Assembly (NCBI GenBank): GCA_964615565.1
Contig: CAZTPC010000003.1
Coordinates: forward strand, 1-64,000
Origin: CAZTPC01 sp964615565
GTDB taxonomy: Bacteria; Patescibacteriota; Saccharimonadia; Saccharimonadales; AWTP1-31
Reading direction: 5' to 3'
Length of the DNA: 64,000 bases
Shown: positions 43,041 to 52,503 of the stretch, piece by piece
Numbering within the stretch: the stretch's first letter is position 1
How the letters are laid out: every line of letters starts with the position of its first letter
The notes under the pieces: generated by a model
The model's database searches: none
What the model was told of the DNA's origin: nothing
The model's input: only the letters and a program-made list of their open reading frames with translations
Program-made: the position numbers and the translations under genes

Positions 43041-43783
43041 TATAAGAACTCCTTAATGTGCTTATACACTTCTTCAGTGTTTTCGGTTGGCAGCCAGTGT
43101 TCTCCGTCCGGGATAACGACCATGGTTGATCCACTGATGGCTTTGTGGAGAATTTGGCCAAACTTCAAAGGAGTTGATACGTCTTTGTCGCCGTATATAA
43201 GGAGGGTTGGAACACTCACCTCCACTGCTTCTTTACGAACATCGTCGGTCACAACTCTTTTGAAAGTCTCTTGTAGGTGTTCGGCAACTAGCATATCCGA
43301 CCCAACTGTGGTGTATAACTTTCGCCTAAGACGTTTCTTGATGTGGGCCGGCAGCGGATAGGTAGCAAGCTTGGCAGTCTTGGTGGCATATCGGAGCAAC
43401 CGCATGCGGCCTTTGTATTCACCTCTAATGCCTGCAGACGCTACAAGGATCAACTTGCCAGTCTTTAGCCCCTTAGATAGTGCGCGGATAGCTATAGAAC
43501 CACCGGTAGAGTGCCCAATTACGACTACTGGCTTCACATTTGCATTCAGAAGGAACTGCCGGATAAGGTCGGCGTAATCATCGAGGCCCCAGACAGCGTC
43601 TGGAGCTTGAGTACCTCCAAAACCAGGTAAATCTACAGCCGTGACACGGAATGAGGCGGACAATAACTTCGCTAGTGGAGCCATACTCTTACTGGTGTCA
43701 CCCCACCCATGCAAGATTAATACATCTTTACCATTACCAGTTTGAGAGAAGGTGGTCATCAGATTATCAACAACTGCCTGCAT
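43040..43783 (-). CDS. Alpha/beta hydrolase
   Basis: The 247-residue hydrolase has LILHGWGDTSKSM, elbow VIGHSTGGSIA, acid in YGDKDVSTP and His in PDGEHWLP, giving a full Ser-Asp-His triad. It sits upstream of murF with one base of overlap. Substrate unknown. Confidence 0.82.
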   Translation of the reverse strand: MQAVVDNLMTTFSQTGNGKDVLILHGWGDTSKSMAPLAKLLSASFRVTAVDLPGFGGTQAPDAVWGLDDYADLIRQFLLNANVKPVVVIGHSTGGSIAIRALSKGLKTGKLILVASAGIRGEYKGRMRLLRYATKTAKLATYPLPAHIKKRLRRKLYTTVGSDMLVAEHLQETFKRVVTDDVRKEAVEVSVPTLLIYGDKDVSTPLKFGQILHKAISGSTMVVIPDGEHWLPTENTEEVYKHIKEFL

Positions 43784-43791
43784 ACGCCCGC

Positions 43792-44688
43792 CTACTGAAC
43801 CGCTTGGATTTTTTGCTGTAAGTCGCTAAATGGAATAGTCTTTTCTGGGACTTCTACAGCTTGGTTGATACCGTAAGCGCTGTAGACTTCTTTTTGTTGT
43901 CCGTAGTTTACTTCGATAATCTGTCGAGATAATTTATCGACAACAATAGTGATGTTCACATCTGGCTGATCTTTGTACTGCGCAGGATCAAGAGTCTCGA
44001 AGCCACCGATGCCTGCAGACTTGGTGATCTCCTTGAGCATCTCAATGTACTTAGCAGGATTGACAGCTACAGAGAAGTCGATAGCTGATTTACCATTGAT
44101 CTTCTTAGGTTTTGTGGAGGCATAGTTCACTTTGTAGACGCCCTTTGAGTTAATCAAGCTAATTATCTTCGAGCGATCAGTGGCGCTTAAGTTAGCGAAT
44201 GGCACAAGACCTTGCATAGCCTGAGACAAATATTGTGGCTCACCATCTGAAAGACTGGACTTACCCCAGATACCTTCAACTGATTTATATGGTGAGTTAG
44301 CTGTCTTGGCACCCACATTAATCTTTAAATACTTGCTATAGTCAGCGGCCTGGGTGCCGATGGTCTCAGTCTCGACTGTCGCTTGACCGGTCTGAGAGGG
44401 TTGAACAAGCTTAATGTATGTCCTGGTCGCTATAGGCTGTAAAAAGTTTAGTTGCTCGATTCGCTCAAAGCCTTGCTGATCCGAAGAGGTGCTCGTCCGG
44501 GTAACGCTTGAGGTTGAGAGGTTGTTACGAAGCATGCCTTCGAATACACGCCTTGGGCTGTTATAGATCTTGGTCCACCACAGCCCACCGAAGACAATAA
44601 ACAATATTAGACCGATGATTATGAGAACCGCTGGAGTATTGGTAACGATGAATGGTTTTGCTTCTGTCGCTTCGGTCTTTTTTGGCAT
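43792..44688 (-). CDS. Hypothetical membrane-anchored protein (paralogue-like to the 44739 gene)
   Basis: The 298-residue protein has a short charged N-terminus, one membrane helix (VLIIIGLILFIVFGGLWW, about residues 20-37) and a large outside domain beginning PRRVFEGMLRNNLSTSSV. The opening of that domain resembles PENVLKAAFKNTASQKNV in the neighbour upstream, suggesting shared ancestry. No Cys lipobox. A TACAAT box 6 nt before the ATG at 44688 sets the start. Confidence 0.6.
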   Translation of the reverse strand: MPKKTEATEAKPFIVTNTPAVLIIIGLILFIVFGGLWWTKIYNSPRRVFEGMLRNNLSTSSVTRTSTSSDQQGFERIEQLNFLQPIATRTYIKLVQPSQTGQATVETETIGTQAADYSKYLKINVGAKTANSPYKSVEGIWGKSSLSDGEPQYLSQAMQGLVPFANLSATDRSKIISLINSKGVYKVNYASTKPKKINGKSAIDFSVAVNPAKYIEMLKEITKSAGIGGFETLDPAQYKDQPDVNITIVVDKLSRQIIEVNYGQQKEVYSAYGINQAVEVPEKTIPFSDLQQKIQAVQ

Positions 44689-44738
44689 AGCTCTATTGTA
44701 CCGTACGTCGCTCGTAAACAAAGCGTAAGCTGGCTAGA

Positions 44739-46145
44739 TTACGGTATTAATCTTTCGATTTTTGCACCAAGTACTGGCTGGTCGCCGTAAAGATTCATCA
44801 CTTCACTGATAAGCGTCGTGATCGGCTTGCTATCGGCAGGCTTTTCGATTATTACAGGGCTATAGTCAAATGTTGCATCAATAGTCGCTGACATGCCTGA
44901 GCTTTTCTCATCTTTTGGATCGGTCTGGAATGCTACGCGTGCAATGGTTTTAGTCTTTTTATTAACCCAAAGTGTAAAAGAACTTTTGCCATCACCCGAT
45001 AAGCTATCGCTCAGTTCATTTGTCACATCTTTATCCAAAGTAGCGCCTGAACCGCTAGAATCTGCACTCTTGTCGCACTCAGATACTTTCTTGAAAAGCG
45101 ATGTCTTCTCAAGATCACTGCCATAGCTGTTAGCCTTCTTCTCGTCGATAGTTAGTTGGAATTTTGTGGCAGATTTACCATCAACACTATCGCTGGTCGA
45201 ACTGTCGATGGCTACAAAAGGGTTCTTTTCATAGGCGTCTGCAAGTAGTTTGTAGTCTGAGTCATTAATACTTATGTCTGATTCAAGTACACAGTCGGCG
45301 TTAGCCTGCTTAAGGAGTGTACTGTCAACTTCGTACCACTGGTTAGCGACCTTTTTACTGAGATCGGTGATCATAGTGGCATATTGCTGATCGGCACTGT
45401 CACTTGATAGTCCGGCTGCTGATGAGATGATATCGGTGATATTACTAAGATCGCCGACTTTAACATATGCTGACTTGTCTACGTAGCGAGCCTCGCCAGT
45501 AAAGGTAAATCCGCTGACTGTCACGCTAGCATCAAGCCCTAAGGTCTTCTTATCCCTGTTAGACTTGGTCGTTATAGTCGATTTATAGGCTACAGAGTCT
45601 GCCTTACCTTCGGCTGTGATTTTTGCAGTGACGTTCTTTTGCGACGCTGTATTCTTGAATGCGGCTTTTAGAACGTTTTCTGGCTTGTTAGGTAGCATTA
45701 CTCCAAAGTATGCGGCAGCTGATCCACCACCAAGAACAAAGACTCCTGCAAGTGCAATAAGCGCGATCTTTAGCTTTCCACTACCTTTTGATGCGGTGGC
45801 TGCAGATGTTTGGCTAAAAGATTGAGGCATTACACCGGGTTGACCTGGCACTGCACCTGGCACGTCGGCACCAAATACTTGCGGGCCAACAGAAGGAGAA
45901 GCAGGAGTAGCCATTGGCGCGACCATCCCTGGGTTAGTAGCTGGGTCAGTTGGTGGTGTGAATAGTGGTGAAGGTGTTGGCTGTCCTATTGGTGCTGCAG
46001 ATATCTGCGAAAAATCAGCTGGAGCCGGTGGTGTGAATGGAGCGGCGGCTGGGTCAGAAGCTGGAGCCGGTGGAGTAAATGGATCTGGGACCGGGCCACC
46101 AGGTAATGGATTAGGTTGTTGAGGAGTTGGTGCTTGCGGATCCAT
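44739..46145 (-). CDS. Hypothetical membrane-anchored protein with Pro-rich cytoplasmic tail
   Basis: The 468-residue protein has a Pro/Ala-rich N-terminal tail of about 120 residues, a Lys-rich stop and one membrane helix (IALIALAGVFVLGGGSAAAYFG). The roughly 310-residue outside domain is rich in Ser, Asp and Lys. It includes a C-x-n-C pair and an ITAEGKADSVAYKSTITT segment, reminiscent of LppX/LolA-like lipid-binding folds, but this is uncertain. AAGGA lies 7 nt before the ATG. Confidence 0.6.
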   Translation of the reverse strand: MDPQAPTPQQPNPLPGGPVPDPFTPPAPASDPAAAPFTPPAPADFSQISAAPIGQPTPSPLFTPPTDPATNPGMVAPMATPASPSVGPQVFGADVPGAVPGQPGVMPQSFSQTSAATASKGSGKLKIALIALAGVFVLGGGSAAAYFGVMLPNKPENVLKAAFKNTASQKNVTAKITAEGKADSVAYKSTITTKSNRDKKTLGLDASVTVSGFTFTGEARYVDKSAYVKVGDLSNITDIISSAAGLSSDSADQQYATMITDLSKKVANQWYEVDSTLLKQANADCVLESDISINDSDYKLLADAYEKNPFVAIDSSTSDSVDGKSATKFQLTIDEKKANSYGSDLEKTSLFKKVSECDKSADSSGSGATLDKDVTNELSDSLSGDGKSSFTLWVNKKTKTIARVAFQTDPKDEKSSGMSATIDATFDYSPVIIEKPADSKPITTLISEVMNLYGDQPVLGAKIERLIP

Positions 46146-46295
46146 GCAATTTCCTTTAGATGTACCTTCAAGGGTGCCTTGGTACTTATGGTTAACTTAC
46201 CACCGATTATACAGTACTTGCCTAAACTACTGTAGACACTAGTAAAACTAGTGTTTTTACGGTAGAATCTATCTGTTAAAGCCATTTGGCAACAT

Positions 46296-46372
46296 GGGGC
46301 CATAGCTCAGCTGATTAGAGCGCAGCGCTGGCAGCGCTGAGGTCCGGGGTTTGAATCCCCGTGGCTCCACCA
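46296..46372 (+). tRNA. tRNA-Ala(GGC)
   Basis: The 77-nt cloverleaf has a 7-bp acceptor stem (GGGGCCA / TGGCTCC, one G-T), D stem GCTC/GAGC, anticodon stem CAGCG/CGCTG with loop CTGGCAG (anticodon GGC) and T stem CGGGG/CCCCG with loop TTTGAAT. The CCA end is encoded. Confidence 0.97.
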
Positions 46373-46377
46373 ATACT

Positions 46378-46400
46378 AAACTCCTGTGGGAGTTTTTTTT
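46378..46400 (+). terminator. Intrinsic terminator after tRNA-Ala
   Basis: A stem AACTCC / GGAGTT with a TGTG loop is followed by eight T residues, 6 nt after the tRNA. Confidence 0.85.
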
Positions 46401-46416
46401 GTTATAGAATCTAGTA

Positions 46417-46671
46417 ATGAATAGAGAACCCGTCCCCAGAGTTGGCCGAATATCTGTTGCACGCTTTGCAGCTGTGCTTTGCTTGTCTCTAGTTGGGGGT
46501 TTAAGCTTTTACGCCGCAGAGCAAGATGCAATTGAGTTCTCGAAGAGCACGCCTATGGTGAGCTCAATCGAGCTAATGAAGTTGGGTGAAGAAGTTGCTG
46601 CAGAGTTATTGGTGGCGGCGGTTTCACTTGGCGCAGCAGTTCGTGTTGCTACCGATCCTGATCGAAGATAA
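46417..46671 (+). CDS. Small hypothetical membrane protein
   Basis: The 84-residue protein has one hydrophobic segment (FAAVLCLSLVGGLSFYAAE) and an amphipathic Ala/Val-rich tail. A TAGAAT box lies 6 nt before the ATG and a strong hairpin terminator begins at its stop, so expression from this tiny unit is likely. No family recognised. Confidence 0.5.
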   Translation: MNREPVPRVGRISVARFAAVLCLSLVGGLSFYAAEQDAIEFSKSTPMVSSIELMKLGEEVAAELLVAAVSLGAAVRVATDPDRR

Positions 46672-46699
46672 AAAATACTCCGTACAGGAGTATTTTTTA
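46669..46699. terminator. Bidirectional intrinsic terminator
   Basis: A stem TACTCC / GGAGTA with a 5-nt loop is flanked by A6 and T6, overlapping the stop of the 46417 gene. A second weaker stem (CACCC / GGGTG then ATTTTTG) lies at 46715-46735. Confidence 0.8.
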
Positions 46700-46829
46700 T
46701 GTGTCGTGCGTGCCCACCCACGGCGGGTGATTTTTGTTTCACAGTTTTTGTTTTATAGGTACGCGCCGTAGAACGCACGATTACTTTAATCATAAGCGCT
46801 TAACCAGAGATGTCAAGAGTTTTAGCGGG

Positions 46830-49436
46830 TTAAGGAATCTGCTTGACGGTACAGTTAAATAGCCACCAGCCACAGTTTGCCTGTGCCTTCACGGTTGTCT
46901 TTGGGGATTCAGAAGTACCATTCGTGGCTACGATATCAAAACTGTACACCTTACCAATGGTAATACCTGACTGCGTAAAGTTAGCCGTGGACTGTGTCTT
47001 AGTCGTAGGAACCTGGCTATCGGGGGTAAAGGTGACTTTATAGCCGGTTGCCCCAGCTACAGCCGACCAGCGCATACCAATACCGTAGTTTAGGAATCCT
47101 TGATCTAGGCCGAATGATAGCCCAGTTGGCTTGGTGAGACTTGGTTGCGGTACAGGCACAGGAGTCGGAACTACTGCAGCTGCATTAACTACTACTGACT
47201 GACTAGTAGAAGTTGTTACGGCTGTAGGGCTAGCGTTGTCATAAGCCCTGGCAGCATAGGTAAAGGTACCTGCACCGTAACCATTTGCATCGTATCGACA
47301 CGTGATGGTGTTGTAGCAGGTGTAGACAACGGCATTATTCTGCAGAATCTCGAGCTTAGTGATTGATCCGTCTGGGTCACTTGCGACTGCGTTTACCTTG
47401 AAAGCGGCATCAGCTACAGAGGTAGCAAGCGTGAGACTGCTTGATGTGGCAGTTACGCTGGCAGTTGGCACCTTGTTCGCTGGAGCTGGCGGAGGAGTTA
47501 CAGGATCTGGCGTAGCGATTGCAACACTACTTTCGCTACCGTTTCGCCAGCTAACCGCACCACGACTAACAATCTGACCGGCATTAAGCCCAAGGGCGTT
47601 AGCGACATCCGCTGGCAAAGCCTCGCCACTATTTACTGCACCAGAACCGCTAACTAGTTTAAAGTCACCTTTAGAAGCATCCTTAAAAATAGTACCTATT
47701 GCTTTACCGTCGATAAGAACACTATTAGCTTCTCGGCCTGTTTGACTCCTTAGCGTCGTATCAAGCGTTGTGTATCCGTAGTTAGCGTTAGTGCCAACCC
47801 ACAGCAAAATATTCTTTGGTAGCCCTGCTGAACTCCTGAAGTAAAGGTTGTAATCCATCCCCTTCACCGTCTGCCCAACATTAGTACGGTTCATCCAAAG
47901 CCGAAGTAGCGGCGAATAGGCAGTTGAACGTGGGCCGGATGCGCTAATATTATTCTTTATTTCAATATTTGCAGAAGCGATGCGAGACGTATCTGGGTCG
48001 TCGTAGCTGAAGATGTTCTCTACACCGTTATTATAGCTGGTATTATTATAGATTTTTATTTGCTGGCCACTGGCTTTTACCCCGGCCTGACCATTGTTAT
48101 ATGCAACGTTTGAAGCGAGGATACCACCGTAGCTGATTTCGTAGTAGATTCCGTTAATTAAGTTACCACGAGACATGTTGCCGGTAATTGCTACATTTTG
48201 ACAAGCTAGATCGCACCAAAAACCGGTACCATAGTTGTCCTGAAAGAGATTATTCTTAACGGTCGCATTAGTAAGTCGGGCAAATTTGGCACCAGCAAAC
48301 GAGCCATACGTTCCTTCCCACTGTGCTTTTTCAGTGTTGTTGTTATAAAAGATATTATTTTCGAGATTCGTGCCGTCGGTGTAATTTCCAGATAGTCCCG
48401 AGGTGCCGTTGCTTGCGAACAAACTATTCTTGATGACGAGACCGGTAGATTTATCACTACTTGAACCGGTGACAAATAAGCCACTTCCACCTGACTGCGT
48501 AAAGACCATACTATCGAATTCTATTCCCTTTGCGCCGTTGCTAACTTCGATCTGTCCTGGCTTAGAGGTAAAGACAATCTTTGATGCAAAGCGACGTACC
48601 CCAATCCCACGGAGCTTGCTGCCAGCTACTTTATCTTGGTAATACTGAATTGCTTGCTGCCTAGTAGAGCCTTCTACCATCTTGCCACTTGGGTTATCAC
48701 CGATGAACACCTGGTTAGTATCGCGATTTACATAAAATGTTCCGCCTTTAACTTCTGCTTTGGTCATAACTTGCTTAAGTTGTGTGCCCCCTACGAAGAA
48801 CATATCTGGCAAGAAAGATGCTGGGTTTTCAGGAGTAACCAATACCTGTGAACCTTCACCGCCAGGCGTATAGCAACTGTAGTTAACTGCAGCGTCAGGG
48901 TTGCTCGCATCTGAAGGAGTTGCATTTTTTGGACACATTGCATTGGCTGCGGTCCAGCCGTCTTTTCGCCAGGCAGTACCATCTTGCACCCAACCGGTTA
49001 CTTCGTCCGAGCCATCTAGCCATACTTCTTCATTAGGGTATGCCTGAATGGTAAGTGCTTTGGTGACAGTCGCGGGAGATTCACGGTATATTCCGGCTCG
49101 GAGCACGATGGTATTGCCGGCAACCGCCTTGCTTCGGATTGCGTAAGTAAGGGTTTTAAGCGGTAAGTCTTTTGAACCTCTTGTACTGCTATCTACTCCG
49201 TCGGGCGAAACAAAGATAGCGTTTGCCGGGTAGTCAAACTGCGTTTTAATAATGTTCACCGTGACAGCTGAAGGATCTGCAGCGCTTGAGAAAGCTAAGA
49301 AAGAAACACCAATAGCAATAAATAACGCTGCAATAACTAAAACAGTACGTTTACTGAGGTTAATAGTTGATGAGACTGCTTGAACGGTTTTTACTCGGTT
49401 TTTTTGAGAGAATGGTTTTTTTGTTTGTTTTTTCAT
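46830..49436 (-). CDS. Exported right-handed beta-helix protein with Ig-like and Fn3 domains
   Basis: The 868-residue protein has a basic N-terminus, a signal/anchor helix (TVLVIAALFIAIGVSFLAF, about residues 30-48) and a DUF1565-like segment (AIFVSPDGVDSSTRGSKDLP). A long parallel beta-helix (about 90-610) rich in NxxxxNxT-type rungs (NNIFYNNN, ITGNMSRGN) follows, then a Pro-rich linker, a Big_7-like Ig domain and a final Fn3 domain ending in a Cys/Trp cluster (NCGWWLFNC). Beta-helix proteins of this type bind or cleave polysaccharides, and a lyase or lectin role is likely. The start at 49436 follows a TATACT box. Confidence 0.8.
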   Translation of the reverse strand: MKKQTKKPFSQKNRVKTVQAVSSTINLSKRTVLVIAALFIAIGVSFLAFSSAADPSAVTVNIIKTQFDYPANAIFVSPDGVDSSTRGSKDLPLKTLTYAIRSKAVAGNTIVLRAGIYRESPATVTKALTIQAYPNEEVWLDGSDEVTGWVQDGTAWRKDGWTAANAMCPKNATPSDASNPDAAVNYSCYTPGGEGSQVLVTPENPASFLPDMFFVGGTQLKQVMTKAEVKGGTFYVNRDTNQVFIGDNPSGKMVEGSTRQQAIQYYQDKVAGSKLRGIGVRRFASKIVFTSKPGQIEVSNGAKGIEFDSMVFTQSGGSGLFVTGSSSDKSTGLVIKNSLFASNGTSGLSGNYTDGTNLENNIFYNNNTEKAQWEGTYGSFAGAKFARLTNATVKNNLFQDNYGTGFWCDLACQNVAITGNMSRGNLINGIYYEISYGGILASNVAYNNGQAGVKASGQQIKIYNNTSYNNGVENIFSYDDPDTSRIASANIEIKNNISASGPRSTAYSPLLRLWMNRTNVGQTVKGMDYNLYFRSSAGLPKNILLWVGTNANYGYTTLDTTLRSQTGREANSVLIDGKAIGTIFKDASKGDFKLVSGSGAVNSGEALPADVANALGLNAGQIVSRGAVSWRNGSESSVAIATPDPVTPPPAPANKVPTASVTATSSSLTLATSVADAAFKVNAVASDPDGSITKLEILQNNAVVYTCYNTITCRYDANGYGAGTFTYAARAYDNASPTAVTTSTSQSVVVNAAAVVPTPVPVPQPSLTKPTGLSFGLDQGFLNYGIGMRWSAVAGATGYKVTFTPDSQVPTTKTQSTANFTQSGITIGKVYSFDIVATNGTSESPKTTVKAQANCGWWLFNCTVKQIP

Positions 49437-49453
49437 ACTTAAGCATAAGTATA

Positions 49454-51481
49454 TCACGAGATAAGCGTAACCAATTCGGCCTCATCAATCTGTTTTGTAC
49501 CAAGCTTAGCGGCCTTTGCGAGCTTGCTAGCTCCAACATTTGCACCTACTACTAAATAATCCGTATCTTTGCCAACACTGCTTTGGAATGTACCACCAAG
49601 TGCACGGATTCTGTCGGCTGCTTGGTCGCGACCCATGGTTTGGAGTGTACCAGTCACAACAAAACTCTTACCGCTCAAGGGACCGCCTGTTTTAGTTACC
49701 GATTCAGGCTCGACACCAAACTCGGCAAACTTTTCTAGAAGACGCTGATTGAGTGGATCTTCGAACCAAGCCACAACTGCCTCGCCCACAACCTCACCAA
49801 CTCCTTCGACAGCAGATAACTCGTCGATGGTTGCCTTTTGAATCTTATCCAGTGAGTGGAAGTGATTTGCTAGATCGATAGCCGTTTGAGTGCCAACATG
49901 ACGAATTCCGAGACCGAATACAAACCGTGCCAGCGGCGGTCGCTTCTTGTCCTGGATAGCCGCGATTAGCTTGTTGGCACTGATCTCGGCAAAACGATCA
50001 AGTGCCAGTACTTGCCCTACGCTTAGGTTGTATATATCTGCCTGGTCGGCGATAAGTTTGGATTCTAGAAGTGCAACGACGTTCTTTTCGCCTAAGCCCT
50101 CGATATCTAATGCACCCTTACTGGCGAAGTGTTCGATATGCTTCTGTGATCGAGCCGGGCAAGCAATGTTTGGACAACGCCATACAGCTTCGTCAGCTTT
50201 TGCCTTGGTAAGTCCGGTGTTGCATTCTGGGCAGTTTTTAGGCATTACAAACTTTTTCTCACTACCATCACGTAAAGTAACAAGCGGCTCCACAACTTCT
50301 GGAATGATGTCGCCGGCCTTATGAATAATAACCGTATCACCAACACGGATGTCTTTGCGGTGTACTTCGCTCTCGTTATGAAGGGTAGCCATCTGTACTG
50401 TACTACCTGCAACAACTACAGGTTCTAACATTGCAACCGGCGTAGCAGCACCAGTGCGCCCGATGGAGACAAAGATATCTTTAACCTTAGTGGTGGATTG
50501 TTCGGCTGGATACTTATAAGCGACTGCGGCACGGGGAGCCTTGCCAACCACTCCAAGCCGCTCGTAGACTCCTCTATCGTTTATCTTCACTACCAAGCCA
50601 TCCGTGTTAAACGGCAGTTTGGTTCGTTTGTCCTCCCAAGAGTCAGCGAACTTCATAACTTTATCGATAGAATCAACCACGGTTGCCTGCGTATTAGCCC
50701 TGAAGCCAAGACCGCGAAGCGTTTCGTAAGCAAAGCTATGGCTCGGGATGTCGCTCGGGGTATCTCGTTGTAAATCGTAAGCATGAAATGTGAGAGGTCG
50801 ATCAGCAACTAGCTTTGGATCGAGCTGGCGAACCGTACCGGCAGCTGTGTTGCGTGGGTTAGCAAATAACGGTAAGCCGGCTTTTTGACGTGCGGCGTTG
50901 AGTGTATCAAAGTCTTTTTTGTACATTACAATCTCGCCACGAACTTCTGTTCTGCCATGACTAAAAAGTTCTAGTCCCTTGCCCGTTCGGAGGCGTAGCG
51001 GCACGGAGTCGAGGGTTCGAACATTGGTAGTCACATCTTCGCCGACAAAACCGTCTCCACGTGTTATAGCCTGGAGTAACTGGCCTTCTTGATACACAAG
51101 TGCACAAGCCAATCCATCCATCTTGATATCCATAAAGTATCCATATTGGCTAGGATTGCTTACTAGTTTTTCAGTACGTGTCTCCCAGGCTACTAGCTCT
51201 TCTTGGCCAAAAACATCATTGAGGCTCAGCATTCGAGCGCTATGATTTGCTCGTTTGAACTTGGCAAGTGGAGCCCCAGCTACACGTTGAGTAGGAGAAT
51301 CAGGAGTAATTAGGTCTGGGTATTCTGTCTCGAGCTGCGTTAACTCATGCTTGAGACTATCAGCTGCCGCCTCGCTCATAGTTGATTGATCTAGAACGTG
51401 GTAGTGGTATCGGTAGTCATTGATGAGTTCACGTAGCTTTTCTATGCGCGCCTCAGCCTGTGACCTATCGAGCGTTCTCAC
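49454..51481 (-). CDS. ligA: NAD-dependent DNA ligase
   Basis: The 675-residue enzyme has full domain order: an N-terminal NAD-binding Ia domain (YRYHYHVLD), the catalytic Lys in DIKMDGLACAL, an OB fold, a C4 zinc finger (CPECNTG to CPNIACPARS), HhH repeats (IEGLGEKNV, VEGVGEVVG) and a C-terminal BRCT domain (GKSFVVTGTL). It seals nicks during replication and repair. GTG start overlapping the upstream stop by 4 nt (GTGA). Confidence 0.95.
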   Translation of the reverse strand: MRTLDRSQAEARIEKLRELINDYRYHYHVLDQSTMSEAAADSLKHELTQLETEYPDLITPDSPTQRVAGAPLAKFKRANHSARMLSLNDVFGQEELVAWETRTEKLVSNPSQYGYFMDIKMDGLACALVYQEGQLLQAITRGDGFVGEDVTTNVRTLDSVPLRLRTGKGLELFSHGRTEVRGEIVMYKKDFDTLNAARQKAGLPLFANPRNTAAGTVRQLDPKLVADRPLTFHAYDLQRDTPSDIPSHSFAYETLRGLGFRANTQATVVDSIDKVMKFADSWEDKRTKLPFNTDGLVVKINDRGVYERLGVVGKAPRAAVAYKYPAEQSTTKVKDIFVSIGRTGAATPVAMLEPVVVAGSTVQMATLHNESEVHRKDIRVGDTVIIHKAGDIIPEVVEPLVTLRDGSEKKFVMPKNCPECNTGLTKAKADEAVWRCPNIACPARSQKHIEHFASKGALDIEGLGEKNVVALLESKLIADQADIYNLSVGQVLALDRFAEISANKLIAAIQDKKRPPLARFVFGLGIRHVGTQTAIDLANHFHSLDKIQKATIDELSAVEGVGEVVGEAVVAWFEDPLNQRLLEKFAEFGVEPESVTKTGGPLSGKSFVVTGTLQTMGRDQAADRIRALGGTFQSSVGKDTDYLVVGANVGASKLAKAAKLGTKQIDEAELVTLIS

Positions 51482-52503
51482 TTAAGTAGCCCATAGTAGA
51501 GGTTGTACATATAAACGGTTGGCACCACCACACTGAATGCCGAGAGCAAAAGGAAGACCGACTCTGCAATAGCTGGCAGCCAGAGCAAGAATGGCAACAT
51601 AATGATTGCGGCGATTAGTAGCATTCCAAAAATCATAGCTACAAACCGAGAGGCTACTGCCCATCTGCGATGCAATACTAAGTTACGCGCACTACGCAAT
51701 GCTCGGCGGGGAGTCATGTCTGGTAACGCTACGATAAATAGAGCAAAGATAGATGAGGTCACCATATACAGCGATAGTGTAATTAAAAGAATAACTAGAA
51801 TTGTCCACAGTATTATTTCAAAGGCCGCAGTTGCTACGCCGCCAGTAACGATGGATGAGTATAGCCAGACGCCAGCGGCGGCCGGTATGAATTGCAAGCC
51901 AATAACTAAAAGTACCATTACGAACGGAATAAGTGGGTACATACCTTTGTAAAAGGCATCTCTAACCCGTATTCTCGCCTTGATGTTTTGTTGTCGGGCA
52001 GCCCAGACAGTTGCCAACGCAACAATGATAGAAATAACTGATTGATAAGCGTTAGTATTTGTCGTCGCAGACTCACTACCGGAGTTACTAACCAGCTGAC
52101 CAAAAAGTGAGAACGCCATAATAGCCTTACCAGATGCACCTTTATAAAACTCTGCTAGGTACTCTTTGGCTCCAACAAGATCCAGGTCGGTTCCGAAACC
52201 CCGAACTAAGATGGCCATAAGGCCTAGGTATATGAGAGCGATGCCGCCGAATAACCATGGCTGTTCTTTGATAACTTTGAACGTCTGCTTCCAGAGCGCC
52301 CGAACTTTTGGCGGTGCAGGCTGTGATGCTTTTATTCGTTTATGCAGCTTAAAGCTTTGGTACACCGGCTTCTTGAGCATGCGTGGCTTTGCTCCAAACT
52401 CAGGTTGCTTAGATGGCTTTGTGGGTGTTTTTGCGGGCAGTTTTGCTGAAGCCTTCTTTGAAGCAACTTTCTTTGAAGGGGTCTTCTTTTTGGCGGCGGG
52501 CAT
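51478..52503 (-). CDS. Polytopic membrane protein with Lys-rich N-terminus
   Basis: The 341-residue protein has a disordered Lys/Ala/Pro-rich N-terminal 60 residues (KKTPSKKVASKKASAK), then five or six membrane helices. Members of this loose group (YciC/DUF975-like) are of unknown function. It is coupled on both sides: TAATG with htpX, GTGA with ligA. Confidence 0.6.
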   Translation of the reverse strand: MPAAKKKTPSKKVASKKASAKLPAKTPTKPSKQPEFGAKPRMLKKPVYQSFKLHKRIKASQPAPPKVRALWKQTFKVIKEQPWLFGGIALIYLGLMAILVRGFGTDLDLVGAKEYLAEFYKGASGKAIMAFSLFGQLVSNSGSESATTNTNAYQSVISIIVALATVWAARQQNIKARIRVRDAFYKGMYPLIPFVMVLLVIGLQFIPAAAGVWLYSSIVTGGVATAAFEIILWTILVILLITLSLYMVTSSIFALFIVALPDMTPRRALRSARNLVLHRRWAVASRFVAMIFGMLLIAAIIMLPFLLWLPAIAESVFLLLSAFSVVVPTVYMYNLYYGLLK

